Shown here piece by piece: positions 7,639 to 20,300 of a stretch of DNA of 64,000 bases; the first letter of the stretch is position 1; every line of letters starts with the position of its first letter. A program made the translations under genes and the position numbers. The stretch lies in NCBI RefSeq assembly GCF_029537735.1, contig NZ_JARPUQ010000002.1, positions 736,240 to 800,239 of the forward strand, read 5' to 3'. This DNA is from Robiginitalea aestuariiviva (GTDB lineage: Bacteria; Bacteroidota; Bacteroidia; Flavobacteriales; Flavobacteriaceae). The notes below the pieces were generated by a model that ran no database searches, was not told the DNA's origin, and saw only the letters and a list, made by a program, of their open reading frames with translations.

Positions 7639-9204
7639 TTACCGGGCCCTGAGGATCACCCGGCGGTAACGGGTCATGGGGTGTTCTGCCGCATCGGTTA
7701 CGGCCACAACAAGGTGCAGTTCCTGCCCACTTTCCATATTTTCAGGGACGAGTAATTGCAGTTCTTCCCGGGCGGCGTACTCCAGGTTAAGAACCCCGGG
7801 GTAGGAGTCCACCTCGGCGTACTGCCACCACTGGTATTCCAGGGTATCCCCGTCCGGGTCCTCGGCTACTGCCTTTAAGGTCAGGGCTTCTCCAGGTAAA
7901 ACTTCCAGGGTTTCCGGATGGGCCAAACCTACGAGCGGGGCGTGGTTGGCCTCCGCAAAGGGCTTTACGCACCAGTCTGCCCGGGCGGCAAAATCCTCCT
8001 GTATGGCCGGTACCCACCGCGTTTGGGGAAAGGTAGCGTCCAGGGTGTCCGTAAAGGGGTTGAAATCCCGGGCCCCTTCCCCGTCTTCCCATCGGTTGGG
8101 CAGGGAGTCCGAGGGCACCAGGCGCCCGCCCCATCCTCCGTACTGCGGATGTTCCAGGTTTCCAAGGCCCACGTCCACCAGGTGGAGGTAGGCCGGGCTG
8201 TCGCCTTCGGAAATAAAATCGTAGGGTTCAAATGGCCCCCAGCTTTGCCCAAGCCGCCCCAGATTAAAGCTATCCAGGGCTACCCCGTGAAGGTGCTCCG
8301 GATCCCCGGCCTGCTGCTGCCCATCCCCATAGCTGTAATATTGCGCCAGCAGGGGGCCGTGGCCCTGAATCAGGTGTTCCCGCATAAAGCCGCCTTCCAG
8401 GTAGGGGTGCCAGGGTTCCGGCACGGCCCGTTTCCACGGATAGGCAAAACACCAGAACTGGTTGGCGTTGTAAAAGACTTTTAAATCCGGCCAGTTCGGG
8501 GCAATATATTCCCGGTAGGTGGCATCCTGGTCCAGGATGGCGTACAGGATGGCTTTCGCGCAGACTTTGGAATAGACCGCCTCCCAGCCTGCTGTACCCC
8601 CGTACTCCTCTTCAATGGATTTCAGGGCGCGGGCAATGGTATTGGTGCCGCCCCACACCTGCAGGTAGATGGGTTCGGGGTCTTCGTCCAGCAATTTGGC
8701 CTTAATCCAGTCGGAGCCCTCCGTGTCCCGGGCCATGCTGCCTTCAAAATCGATGTTGCCCACGCGAACCATGGCCTTCAGGCTATCGGGATGGGGGTAG
8801 GATGGGCTGTGCAGGCGCAGGTTGGGATACACCCGGGCATAGGCCAGCAGCAGGGTGTCCATCCAGGTGGTGCCTGGCCAGCGCAGTTCGGTGCGCTCCC
8901 CGTAAATTTCCCGGGTCATGGCCATTTTGGAGGTGAAAGGGGTACCTTTCCCGTCTCCTTTGTAGTGCCACATGGAACTGCTGTAGACCAGGCCCTCCAG
9001 GCGGAATTCATTGGCGTAGAGCAGCATCCGGATAAAGGAGTCCACGTCGTCGATTTCCCCATCAGTAGTGACAATAGTCCTGGGGCCTGTCGGTTGCACG
9101 TAAGCGGTTTGAGCCGTGGTGTCTCCGGCTCCGGATTCCCCGCAACCCAGGGTAAGCATTCCCAGAGACAGGACAAGCAACAAGAAATTGGCGCGTAAAG
9201 TCAT
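7639..9204 (-). CDS. DUF1593 nucleoside-hydrolase-like secreted protein
   Basis: A 521-residue lipoprotein (LTLGC lipobox near 21). The N-terminal half (about 40-340) is the DUF1593 domain, related to inosine-uridine nucleoside hydrolases: TTDGEIDDVDSFIRMLLYAN near 45-65 replaces the DxDxxxDD calcium motif, and QVWGGTNTIARAL is also typical. The C-terminal part (about 430-521) is an Ig-like beta domain with DPDGDTLEYQWW. These proteins are found in polysaccharide-use loci and may cleave N- or O-glycosidic bonds. It is the second gene of an operon with the amidohydrolase, 5 bp apart. Confidence 0.85.
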   Translation of the reverse strand: MTLRANFLLLVLSLGMLTLGCGESGAGDTTAQTAYVQPTGPRTIVTTDGEIDDVDSFIRMLLYANEFRLEGLVYSSSMWHYKGDGKGTPFTSKMAMTREIYGERTELRWPGTTWMDTLLLAYARVYPNLRLHSPSYPHPDSLKAMVRVGNIDFEGSMARDTEGSDWIKAKLLDEDPEPIYLQVWGGTNTIARALKSIEEEYGGTAGWEAVYSKVCAKAILYAILDQDATYREYIAPNWPDLKVFYNANQFWCFAYPWKRAVPEPWHPYLEGGFMREHLIQGHGPLLAQYYSYGDGQQQAGDPEHLHGVALDSFNLGRLGQSWGPFEPYDFISEGDSPAYLHLVDVGLGNLEHPQYGGWGGRLVPSDSLPNRWEDGEGARDFNPFTDTLDATFPQTRWVPAIQEDFAARADWCVKPFAEANHAPLVGLAHPETLEVLPGEALTLKAVAEDPDGDTLEYQWWQYAEVDSYPGVLNLEYAAREELQLLVPENMESGQELHLVVAVTDAAEHPMTRYRRVILRAR

Positions 9205-9209
9205 AGGGG

Positions 9210-10214
9210 TTACTGGTATTTTTCCGGGTCCAGGTTAAAGAACCGTACGGCGTTGTTAAAAAAGATATCCCGCTTCTGCTCCTCGGAAAGGTAGTTGGCA
9301 TTTTCAATGACCCCGATGGAGGTCTCCAGCAGTTTGGGCCAAACCATAAAATCCGTGCCGTAGAGGATACGCTTGCCAAACCCCGCCTGCACCAGGCGTT
9401 TCAGGTAAGCGTGGATTTCTTCGAGGGGATAGCTCCAGATAAAACCTGCCAGGTCTACATACACATAGGCATTGGCCCCCATCAGGGCAATCATCTGGTC
9501 AATCATGGGATAACCCGCATGCATCACCCAGATCTTGAGTTTGGGGTGGCGGGCCAGCACGTCCTCCAGTAAAAAAGGCTGCCCCAGGGAAGCCCGGTAT
9601 TTTGGGTTGCTGATGTTGATCATGCCATTGCCACCGGTGCCCATATGGATTCCCACCGGGATGCCCAGTTCTTCAGCCACAGCAAAATAGGCGTCCAGGG
9701 TCATATCGCTGGGGGACATGCCCTGGTATTGGGGGGCTACCTCGCCCATGACCTTGTAAAAACCATTTTCCAGGGAGTCCCGAAAGGCCTCTACGGACAT
9801 TTGTTCGGCGCTGCTCAGGCTCAGGGAGGGGATAATGCGGTCTGGGGCAGCCGCGTGCCATTTGTGCAGAATTTCCGCGTCTCCGCTGGCCACCAGCAGC
9901 ATATTCAGACGTTCTGCCGTGGCGAGTAATTTCTCCTGCATGTCCGCATCCGAGGCGGCGGGTTGCAGGGGGTCTACGCAATCCAGGTTAATAAAGGACG
10001 GTGCAGGTTGGTTTGGCCCGCTGCCGGGCATACTACTCAGGAACCACGGGCACATGGGAGCTGCAAAATTAGGGTTCATTTTCATGGCGTGTACGTGCAC
10101 GTCTATGATAGGCGGGCGTTTGGCGTTATCCTGGGCGCAGGCGGGCAGGGCCCAAATTAACGCCAATGCGATAAGGGTTCCGGCTGTTTTGGGGATTACG
10201 GAGAAGGTTTTCAT
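9210..10214 (-). CDS. Secreted amidohydrolase-superfamily protein
   Basis: A 334-residue TIM-barrel hydrolase with a signal peptide (cleavage near ALPACAQ). Metal-ligand motif DVHVHAMK near residue 40 begins strand 1, GIHMGTGG and WVMHAGYP supply later His ligands, and YGTDFMVWP carries the strand-8 Asp. It is closest in look to the amidohydrolase_2 group (decarboxylase or lactonase-like enzymes). First gene of the two-gene operon with the DUF1593 protein; divergent from the GH127 gene, with 156 bp between them. The substrate may be a lactone or amide released from sugar breakdown, which is inference. Confidence 0.85.
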   Translation of the reverse strand: MKTFSVIPKTAGTLIALALIWALPACAQDNAKRPPIIDVHVHAMKMNPNFAAPMCPWFLSSMPGSGPNQPAPSFINLDCVDPLQPAASDADMQEKLLATAERLNMLLVASGDAEILHKWHAAAPDRIIPSLSLSSAEQMSVEAFRDSLENGFYKVMGEVAPQYQGMSPSDMTLDAYFAVAEELGIPVGIHMGTGGNGMINISNPKYRASLGQPFLLEDVLARHPKLKIWVMHAGYPMIDQMIALMGANAYVYVDLAGFIWSYPLEEIHAYLKRLVQAGFGKRILYGTDFMVWPKLLETSIGVIENANYLSEEQKRDIFFNNAVRFFNLDPEKYQ

Positions 10215-10370
10215 GAATCAAAGGGTTAGGTTAGCAAACGAATCAGGGTTATTAAATTACGGGATTCGGGGGAATGCCGGGTACTCCCCTCCTGATTTTA
10301 TCGGTTCGATGCCTTCCAGGCCTTGTATATTTTGGCCCAATTGCGGAACTTTCAGGCTAATGACATTCCT

Positions 10371-12734
10371 ATGACCTGCCGCCATTCCTTTGCTTCAAGC
10401 GTTTTAGTCTCCAGTCTGCTTACCCTTTTTCTGGCCTGCCATAACCCGGCAGACCTGGTGGAAGAAAAAGGAAACCTCCAGGCATTTACTCCCCCTCAGG
10501 TCCAGTTGCGGGACGGCCCATTTCGCCATGCCCGGAAGCTGGACGAACAGACCGTACTGGGATATGAGACGGACCGCCTGCTTTCCCGCTTCCGCACCCA
10601 GGCGGGGTTGGAACCCAAGGCGCCTCCCTATGGTGGCTGGGAAGGGGAGTCCCTGGCCGGGCATACCCTGGGTCATTACCTTACAGCCTGTAACCTGTTG
10701 GGATCCAGTACAGGGAACCCTGAATTTCGCAGGCGTTCGGATTATATCGTATCGGAGCTGGCGGCCTGCCAGCAGGCTGGCGGCGATGGCTACCTGGGGG
10801 CTTTTGACCAGGGGAAGGAGATATTCGAAACCGAGATTGCCCAGGGGGATATCCGCTCGCAAGGGTTTGACCTGAATGGGATTTGGGCCCCTTTTTACAC
10901 CCACCATAAGGTGCTGGCCGGCTTGCGCGACGCTTACCGCATTGGAGGCAATGCACAGGCCCTTGAGGTAGCCCGGGCCTTTGCGGACTGGATTGAAAAG
11001 GTGCTTGCTGGCCTGGATGATGAACAAATGCAGGAGGTTTTGCATTGTGAACACGGGGGGATGAGTGAGGTGCTGGTAGACCTGTACACGGATACGGGGG
11101 AACCCCGGTACCTGGAGTTGGCGGGCCGATTTTACCATAAGGCGGTGCTGGACCCCCTGGTGGCGGGCCGGGATTCCCTCTCCGGGTTGCACGGCAATAC
11201 CCAGTTCCCCAAACTCATTGGCCTGGCCAAACGGTTCCAGGCCACGGGCGATTCCCTGGATTATCGGGCTGCTTCTTTTTTCTGGGACCGGGTGGTAAAC
11301 CACCACAGCTACGTAACGGGGGGCAACACCAACCACGAGTATTTTGGACAGCCGGACCAGCTCAGTATGCGGCTGGGCCCCCAAACCACCGAAACCTGCA
11401 ATGTCTACAACATGCTGAAGCTCACGGACCTGCTCTTCCGCCTGCATCCCACCCCCGAAGCCCTGGACTATTACGAACGGGCCCAGTTGAACCACATCCT
11501 GGCTTCCCAGCATCCGCAGACCGGGGAGGTTACCTACTTCCTGTCCCTGGCACAGGGGGGGCGCAAGGCCTTCCAGGATCCGTTTTCGTTTACCTGTTGT
11601 GTGGGGTCCGGGATGGAAAACCATGCCCGTTACCCCCAGGCAGCCTATTACCACCGCGGGGATGCCTTATGGGTAGCCCAGTTTATTGCTTCGGAGGTGC
11701 ATTGGGAAGCAAAGGGGGTGCGCCTGACCCAGGAAACCCGTTTCCCCGAAACCCAGGGTACGACCCTGCGGGTTGCCCTGGAAACCCCTGTAAATTTTTC
11801 ACTTAAGTTGCGCCGACCTGCCTGGACGGATTCCGGCATGCGCCTATTATTAAACGGGGAGGAGGTTACTGCGACTGAAGATGGCAATGGCTTCCTGAGC
11901 CTGGACCGAACCTGGCAGGACGGCGACCGGGTGGACGTGGAAATGCCGTTTCACCTCCGGCTGGAAGCCATGCCCGATAACCCCAACCGCCTGGCGGTTT
12001 GTTATGGCCCCCTGGTGCTTGCCGGCAACCTGGGCCCCCTGGAGGATGGCCCGGCCGAACGCCCGGATCTTATGCCCATCCTGATCCGGGAAGACCAGGC
12101 CCCCGAAAGCTGGCTGGAGCCTGCGGGCGCCCCCAACACCTTTCGGTTCCGGGAAGGCGTGGCCGACACCGTTATTACCCTGAATCCCCTGTACACCTTG
12201 TATGACCAATTTTACACCGTGTACTGGGACCTGTATACCCCCGGGCAATGGGCGGCCTGGCAGGAGGAACTGCAGGAGGAAAAAGAAGCGTATATGCAGT
12301 TGGTTCGGAACACCTACGATTTTTTCCAGCCCGGGGAAATGCAGCCGGAGCGCGATCACAACTACCAGGGCGAAGACACCTATGTTGTGGAAATGAAAGG
12401 GCGGAAAGCCCGGCAGGCTGAACGGGGCGGATGGTTTTCCTTTCAAATGGACATTCCCCCGGATGGGCCGGCAGCCCTGGTTTTCGAATACTGGGGGGGC
12501 TATACGGGCAGTAAGACCTTCGACATTGTAGTGGACGGGCAGGTGGTGGCCACAGAGAACATCAGCGGGATCCGGGATGGCGCCTTCCTGACCCGCAGCT
12601 ATCCCCTCCCACCCGGACTCACCCGGGGCAAAACCCGGGTGGAAATCCGGATTTCGCCCCATACCGGGCACCGGGGCGGCCCCGTTTTCGGGGTGCGAAC
12701 CCTGCGTGCCGGCCATGGCAATACAGCGCCCTAA
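10371..12734 (+). CDS. Glycoside hydrolase family 127-type beta-L-arabinofuranosidase (DUF1680)
   Basis: A 787-residue lipoprotein; the ATG at 10371 is preferred over a frame-open ATG at 10323 because it gives a clean signal (LLTLFLACHN). The catalytic domain has an (alpha/alpha)6 core with GGWEGESLAGHTLGHYL near 90. The GH127 zinc/nucleophile set is intact: Glu341 and Cys343 in TETCNVYNML, and the Cys pair 409-410 in TCCVGSGMENHARY, matching the Glu, Cys and paired Cys of characterised enzymes. Residues ~620-787 add beta-rich accessory domains. It should release beta-L-arabinofuranosyl units, though the family also contains other furanosidases. It lies 58 bp before the esterase genes. Confidence 0.92.
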   Translation: MTCRHSFASSVLVSSLLTLFLACHNPADLVEEKGNLQAFTPPQVQLRDGPFRHARKLDEQTVLGYETDRLLSRFRTQAGLEPKAPPYGGWEGESLAGHTLGHYLTACNLLGSSTGNPEFRRRSDYIVSELAACQQAGGDGYLGAFDQGKEIFETEIAQGDIRSQGFDLNGIWAPFYTHHKVLAGLRDAYRIGGNAQALEVARAFADWIEKVLAGLDDEQMQEVLHCEHGGMSEVLVDLYTDTGEPRYLELAGRFYHKAVLDPLVAGRDSLSGLHGNTQFPKLIGLAKRFQATGDSLDYRAASFFWDRVVNHHSYVTGGNTNHEYFGQPDQLSMRLGPQTTETCNVYNMLKLTDLLFRLHPTPEALDYYERAQLNHILASQHPQTGEVTYFLSLAQGGRKAFQDPFSFTCCVGSGMENHARYPQAAYYHRGDALWVAQFIASEVHWEAKGVRLTQETRFPETQGTTLRVALETPVNFSLKLRRPAWTDSGMRLLLNGEEVTATEDGNGFLSLDRTWQDGDRVDVEMPFHLRLEAMPDNPNRLAVCYGPLVLAGNLGPLEDGPAERPDLMPILIREDQAPESWLEPAGAPNTFRFREGVADTVITLNPLYTLYDQFYTVYWDLYTPGQWAAWQEELQEEKEAYMQLVRNTYDFFQPGEMQPERDHNYQGEDTYVVEMKGRKARQAERGGWFSFQMDIPPDGPAALVFEYWGGYTGSKTFDIVVDGQVVATENISGIRDGAFLTRSYPLPPGLTRGKTRVEIRISPHTGHRGGPVFGVRTLRAGHGNTAP

Positions 12735-12792
12735 AGTCCGGCCAAAAGCCGTAACTTGAAGGCTGGAACCACAACCTGTCAACCCGATTGAA

Positions 12793-14427
12793 ATGAACCG
12801 ATTTAACCGCATAGCCGCCCTTATGATGTTCTTTGCCGCAACCGGCCTGCTGGCCCAGAACCCCAACGCCTTTCCCGTACAGGTGATGACCGGAAAAGGC
12901 CTCATCGAAGGCCAGTACGATACCCATACCGGGATACAGACCTATTTTGGCGTCCCCTTTGCCAAACCGCCCGTGGGCGAACGCCGCTGGAAGGCCCCAG
13001 AGCCCATGGATGCCTGGTCCGGGGTGAAAGCGGCCAAGGCCTTTGGCCCGCGCCCCATGCAGACCATGGTATTTGGCGACATGAAATCCCGGTCCCAAGG
13101 GGTGAGCGAGGATTGCCTGTACCTGAACGTATGGAGCCCCGCCACCCGCGAAAATCAAAACCTTCCTGTTCTCTTGTATTTCTACGGTGGGGGCAATGTA
13201 GCGGGAGATGCCTCAGAGTACCGGTACGATGGGGAAAGTATGGCTAAAAAAGGCATTGTGGTGGTTACGGCAAACTACCGCCTGAACGTGTTCGGATACC
13301 TGGCACACCCGGAACTTTCTGCAGAAACGCCCTATGGGGGTTCAGGCAACTACGGGGCTATGGACCAGGTGGCCGCCCTGCAATGGGTAAGGGATAACAT
13401 TGCGGCTTTTGGGGGCAACCCGGAGCAGATCACCATTGCGGGCGAATCTGCAGGTTCTATAGGCGTAAGTACGCTTATGGCTTCCCCTCTGTCGCGGGAG
13501 ATGCTGGCCGGCGCCATAGGGGAAAGCGGGGCCTCCATTAACCCGACCATGGCCCCCGTGCCGTTGGAAGAGGCCGAGGCCCAGGGCAAAGCTTTTCTGG
13601 ATGGGGCAGGCATTCCCTCCATCTCAGCCTTGCGGAAGCTTCCCACCCGCGATATCTATGAAATCTATAATGCATCCAGGCGGTTTGGTTTCCCGCTGGT
13701 GGTAGACGGGCATTTCCTGCCGGCCACCCTCCCTGAAATCTTCGGAAAGGGCCAGCAGGCCCAGGTTCCGTTGCTGCTGGGCTGGAATTCGGCCGAAATC
13801 CCGGGCATGGCCTTTATGCAGGGCCAACCGTATACCCCGGAGGCCTTTAAGGCCAAGGTGAAGGAAACCTATCCGAAGCGGCATACGGAAGTGCTGGCGC
13901 TCTATCCCCATGCCAACGCCCGGGAGGTAGAATTGTCTGCCACAGCCCTGGCCTCGGACCGGTTTATTGTGTACAGCACCTGGAAATGGTTCGACTTACA
14001 CCGCAAAAACAGCGATCAACCCGTCTATCGCTACCTGTACAGCAAATTGCGGCCGCCGCTAAAGGATGCCAACCTCAGGCCCGGCCTGGCCGGGGGCACC
14101 GTGGAGGCCAGCGGGGATGCGCCCCCGCCTCCGCAGGCGGTTGGAGCCCCCCATGCCTGTGAAATTGAATATTGCATGGGTAACCTCCACCTGGTGGATG
14201 ACTATGCCTGGACCCCGGAAGATTTTAAGGTGTCCGAAACCATGCAGGCCTATTTTGCCGCCTTTATCCGCGGTGGAAATCCCAATGCGGAAGGCTTGCC
14301 CCAATGGGATGCAGCCGGTGCAAAGGACAAGACCCCCCCGGTTATGGTGATCGACACCGAAAGCCGGCAGGTGCAGGCGCCTGCAGATGCGCGCTTTACC
14401 TTCCACGACCGGGTATATCAGGACTAA
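12793..14427 (+). CDS. Type-B carboxylesterase family protein
   Basis: A 544-residue secreted esterase with a signal peptide ending near LLAQ. The elements of carboxylesterase/para-nitrobenzyl esterases are in order: QTYFGVPFAKPPVGERRW near 50, EDCLYLNVW near 105, oxyanion YFYGGGN near 130, nucleophile S219 in GESAGS, and the His-bearing C-terminal part. It would hydrolyse acyl or aryl esters, plausibly decorations of a plant or algal polysaccharide given the GH127 upstream. It is followed 10 bp later by a second hydrolase gene, so the two are cotranscribed. Confidence 0.9.
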   Translation: MNRFNRIAALMMFFAATGLLAQNPNAFPVQVMTGKGLIEGQYDTHTGIQTYFGVPFAKPPVGERRWKAPEPMDAWSGVKAAKAFGPRPMQTMVFGDMKSRSQGVSEDCLYLNVWSPATRENQNLPVLLYFYGGGNVAGDASEYRYDGESMAKKGIVVVTANYRLNVFGYLAHPELSAETPYGGSGNYGAMDQVAALQWVRDNIAAFGGNPEQITIAGESAGSIGVSTLMASPLSREMLAGAIGESGASINPTMAPVPLEEAEAQGKAFLDGAGIPSISALRKLPTRDIYEIYNASRRFGFPLVVDGHFLPATLPEIFGKGQQAQVPLLLGWNSAEIPGMAFMQGQPYTPEAFKAKVKETYPKRHTEVLALYPHANAREVELSATALASDRFIVYSTWKWFDLHRKNSDQPVYRYLYSKLRPPLKDANLRPGLAGGTVEASGDAPPPPQAVGAPHACEIEYCMGNLHLVDDYAWTPEDFKVSETMQAYFAAFIRGGNPNAEGLPQWDAAGAKDKTPPVMVIDTESRQVQAPADARFTFHDRVYQD

Positions 14428-14437
14428 AAACTGCGGT

Positions 14438-15202
14438 ATGTCAGCCTCCCGTTCCCTGATTGCCAGACCCGTAACGGGGGCACTTGCGGTCCTATTCCTG
14501 TTCGGATTCATGATGTTGGCCTGCCAGCGGGCGGAACAGCCCCGGTTATTGCAAGGCAGCATGGAGACCCGGGTATCCGAAACCCTGGATTACTACCTGT
14601 ATTTCCCCCCGGATTACGACCCGTCAGGTGTGCCTTCCGGCCTCTTGCTTTTCCTGCATGGGGGAGGGGAGTCCGGGCAGGACCTGGAACAGCTGAAAGC
14701 TTATGGCCCGCCTAAAAGGCTGCTGGAAGGGCCGGACCTTCCTTTTATGGTGCTGGCACCCCAGCACCCTCACACGCGGCAGTGGTGGAATACCCGGGCC
14801 ATTAAGGAATTGCTTGACCATATTGTGGCCCGGTACCATGTGGATCCTTCCCGGATTTACCTGAGCGGCCTGAGCCGGGGGGCAACCGCCTGCTGGGAAA
14901 TGGCCGTGCATTACCCGGATACCTTTGCGGCCATGGCTGTGGTCTGCGGAATGACCCCCGTACCCTATGCATCCTGGATGGATCCGGAGCTGCCGGTATG
15001 GGTTTTTCACGGCATGGAGGATCCCATAATCCCGTATTCGGAATCGAAGGAAATGGTGGAAGCCCTGCAGGCTATGGGCCGGCCCGCCCGCCTGACGGGC
15101 TATGAAGGGGTGGGCCACAACGCCTGGGACCGCGCCTACGCCACTGATACCCTGTATACCTGGCTGGCTGCCCAGCGACGCAGCCCCACGCCTGCAGAGT
15201 AA
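14438..15202 (+). CDS. Alpha/beta hydrolase (secreted esterase, PHB-depolymerase-like)
   Basis: A 254-residue lipoprotein; the start at 14438 gives MSASRSL and a signal ending in MLACQ, whereas the longer frame from 14387 overlaps the previous gene. An oxyanion loop [12 protein letters not shown] sits near residues 67-78, the nucleophile is S146 in GLSRG, an Asp follows in [10 protein letters not shown], and the His is in GVGHNAWD near the end. This layout matches feruloyl/acetyl esterase and PHB-depolymerase-like enzymes. Together with the preceding carboxylesterase it probably removes ester groups from the carbohydrate handled by this cluster. Confidence 0.88.
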   Translation: MSASRSLIARPVTGALAVLFLFGFMMLACQRAEQPRLLQGSMETRVSETLDYYLYFPPDYDPSGVPSGLLLFLHGGGESGQDLEQLKAYGPPKRLLEGPDLPFMVLAPQHPHTRQWWNTRAIKELLDHIVARYHVDPSRIYLSGLSRGATACWEMAVHYPDTFAAMAVVCGMTPVPYASWMDPELPVWVFHGMEDPIIPYSESKEMVEALQAMGRPARLTGYEGVGHNAWDRAYATDTLYTWLAAQRRSPTPAE

Positions 15203-15227
15203 CCCCTGGCTGCGCGGCATTCCTTTG

Positions 15228-15235
15228 TATCTTTG
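15228..15235 (+). promoter_or_regulatory. Candidate -7 promoter box (TATCTTTG), nearly leaderless
   Basis: An exact TAnnTTTG match ending five bases before the ATG at 15241. If used, transcription would begin at or within a few bases of the start codon. No clear -33 TTG is present. Confidence 0.4.
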
Positions 15236-15240
15236 AGGCC

Positions 15241-17342
<2,102 letters not shown>

Positions 17343-17346
<4 letters not shown>

Positions 17347-20300
17347 GCCCCGGGTTCCACTCGGCGGGTAGGGTTGCCCGCCCCGTCAAAGAATTGCACG
17401 GATTTCATTTCCGGGCTCAGGATCAGCATGCGCTGGGACTGGCTGTTGAAGCCGCTGCCCCAGTACCATTCCCGTACCTCGGTTTTTCCCTCCTGGTATT
17501 CGATGGTAGCCCGTACTTCCCCGGGCTGCACCTGCAGGATTCTTGCCGTCCCCTGCTCGTAGGCCTTCAGGTAGTCGTTGTTCTGGGAGGCTACCCAAAG
17601 CAGCTTGCTGTCGGCCGTTTGCAGGCCCACCAGGGCCTTGGCATCCCCTGGCAGGTAAAACCCGGAGGTTTCGTTGGATACGGGGCGGAAATCGCCGGAT
17701 TCCGTCCCCAGCAGCAACAGGCCCATAAAGGCGTCCGCTCGGCCCTGTTGTACCTCCATGCCGTAGTCATTCCCCGCCAGCAGGATATCCGGGTGGGTAT
17801 CCCCGTTAAAATCGCTTACCACAATCCCGTATACCGGGGCCAACTGCGCCGCCACGGGCAGGGCATGCCGCTTGAATTTGCCGTTGCCCAGGTTTTCGAT
17901 CCAACTGGTTTGCTGGGTGTTGAACTCCAGGACCAGGGCATCGTCCAGCAATCCGTCTGCGAACATTTCCGGCAGGGTGGAAGCCCCGAATTCCCCAAAG
18001 GAGTTAAAACGCTTCCGGATCCCCGAAAACTGTTTCACCACGTCCTGCCAGGGGTGGTAGAGATATTCCCTGCGCGTACCCAGGCTATCCCGGAGGTAAT
18101 AGGAGATCAGGGGGTCGATCATCCCGTTGTCGTCCAGGTCTTTGGCATACATGCGAATGGGCTCTTCCGGCGTACCCCGGAAATAGATATTGGTCCCGGA
18201 GTTCCCGGCCACGTAGTCCATATCCCCGTCCTGATCCAGGTCGGCGGCTGCCAGGCTGTTCCACCAGCCCTTATCGCCGGCCAGGCCGGTACGGTCGGAG
18301 ATTTCCACCAGGGTGCCCTCCCGGTTCTCGAAAAAGCGCAACGGGCTCCATTCGGCGGCCAGGATCAGGTCCGGCCAGGAATCCCCGTTAAAATCGGTCC
18401 ACAGGGCGTCGCTGATCATCCCGGCCCGTTCCAGTTCGGGATGAGTAGCTGCAGTCACGTCCGTAAAGGCAACCTTCCCGTTACCGCTGTCATTGCGCAA
18501 CAGGTAACTGCGGTCTGCCATGGGGTAGGCAAAGGGAAGTACCCGGCTGCCTACAAAGAGGTCCAGGTCTCCGTCCCGGTCGTAATCCGCCGCCTTTACC
18601 ACGGAGGTATTGGCCCGGATGGCCGGCAAGGCTTCTGTTACCGAACTGAATTGCCCGGCGCCGTCGTTCAGCAGCAGGACATCCCGATAGCGTTCGTCCC
18701 CCGGTTCGTATTGCCCGGAGCCCCGCCCCAGGTAGAGGTCCGGGTCTCCGTCCCCGTCTGCATCGAACAATAGTGCTGCGGTATCTTCCTCTTCCAGGTC
18801 CGCATGGGTCTTATACCGGACTTCGGAGGCGGTAAATTGCCCCTGGGCATCCTGCAGCAGCCAGGTTTCCGGGAAATTCCGGCTTCCCGGTACAAACAGG
18901 TCTGTGAGGCCATCCCCGTTGACGTCCTCAGCCGCCAGGGCCGGGCCATACTGGGAGAATTTGTGCGGCAGGGTCCGCTGGAAATTAAAGTCGATAAAAT
19001 CGATATCCCGGATGCGGTGTTCCAGGCCCCTGGCGTCAGTAGCTTCCACCAGCAGGGTACGGGTACTGCCGGAACCCCTTTGCGCCTCGGCGGCATCGGC
19101 GTAGTCCAAGTCCAGGGTCTGGTCCCATTGGGGCTGGATCACAGTTTGTTTCCGGCCGTCTGGCCATACTACTTCCAGGGAGTCAGCCGGGCTGCTTCCC
19201 AGGCCAAAGTGCAGGGCGCCTTCCGGTTTGGAGAGGTATCCCCGCCCGGAGAGGACCCGAGTCCGTTGCACGGCCCCGCCCCGATAGAGGGAAACCATGC
19301 TGCCATAGCCGGCGGGATTGTTTACAGGCCCGTGGAGGCGCGCCCGGAGGAAATGGTTTTGCGGATGCAACTCCCGTTCCCGGTTTTCGAGCAGCAGGGC
19401 CGGTTCGTTCAGGTTGTTGATCACCAGGTCCAGGTCCCCGTCCTGGTCCAGGTCTCCGTAGGCGGCCCCATTGGAAAAGGTCCCGAAATTCAGCCCCCAG
19501 GCCTCGGTTACGTCCTCAAATTGCAGATTCCCCGCATTGCGGAAGGCGAAATTGGGAATCTTGATCTCCGGGATGGCGGCAATGAGTTCTTCCTTGCTGA
19601 CCAGGCGGCTGGCCGTAATGCGGAAATCCCCAAAATCCCGGTCCGTTACGTCCTTGGGGAAGCCATTGGTGATAAGCAGGTCCTGCAGGCCATCGTTGTC
19701 GAAATCCGCAAAAAGAGGCGCCCAGCTCCAGTCTGTCTCCTGTATCCCGGCAAACATCCCCGTTTCCGAATAGACGGGCAGGCCGGTTTCCGGGTCCGTG
19801 CCGTTGGCGATCTGCAGGGTGTTGCGGGCGTACTGGTATTCGTAATCGAAGGTGCGGGTAAAGATTTCCTTGTTGTAGCTGCTGGGGCCCTGGAACAATT
19901 TCTTGCGTTTGTTGTAGTAGGGTTGCATTTCTGTGGTGAAGAGGTCCAGTTCCCCGTCGTTGTTTACATCGGCCAGGTCGCTGCCCATGGACGAGAGACT
20001 GAAATGCTTGAAGATTTCCCCTGCCCGGTTGGTATAGGTGCCGTCCTGGTTGTTGATATATACCAGGTCGTTGCTGAAAAAGTCGTTGGCCACGTAAATA
20101 TCGGCCCAGCCATCCTTGTTGAAATCGTGGATCAGGGTGCTGTGGCTATAGCCGTGGAAGCGGATACCGGCGCTGTCCGAGACGTTGTGGAATACCGGGT
20201 GGCCCAGGGCTTCGTCCCAGCGATTTTCGTACAGGCGGTCCCGGCTCAGGGAGGTGCCGTCGTCCTGGTTGGGGCGGAATTCCGCCGGGTTGATGCCTTC

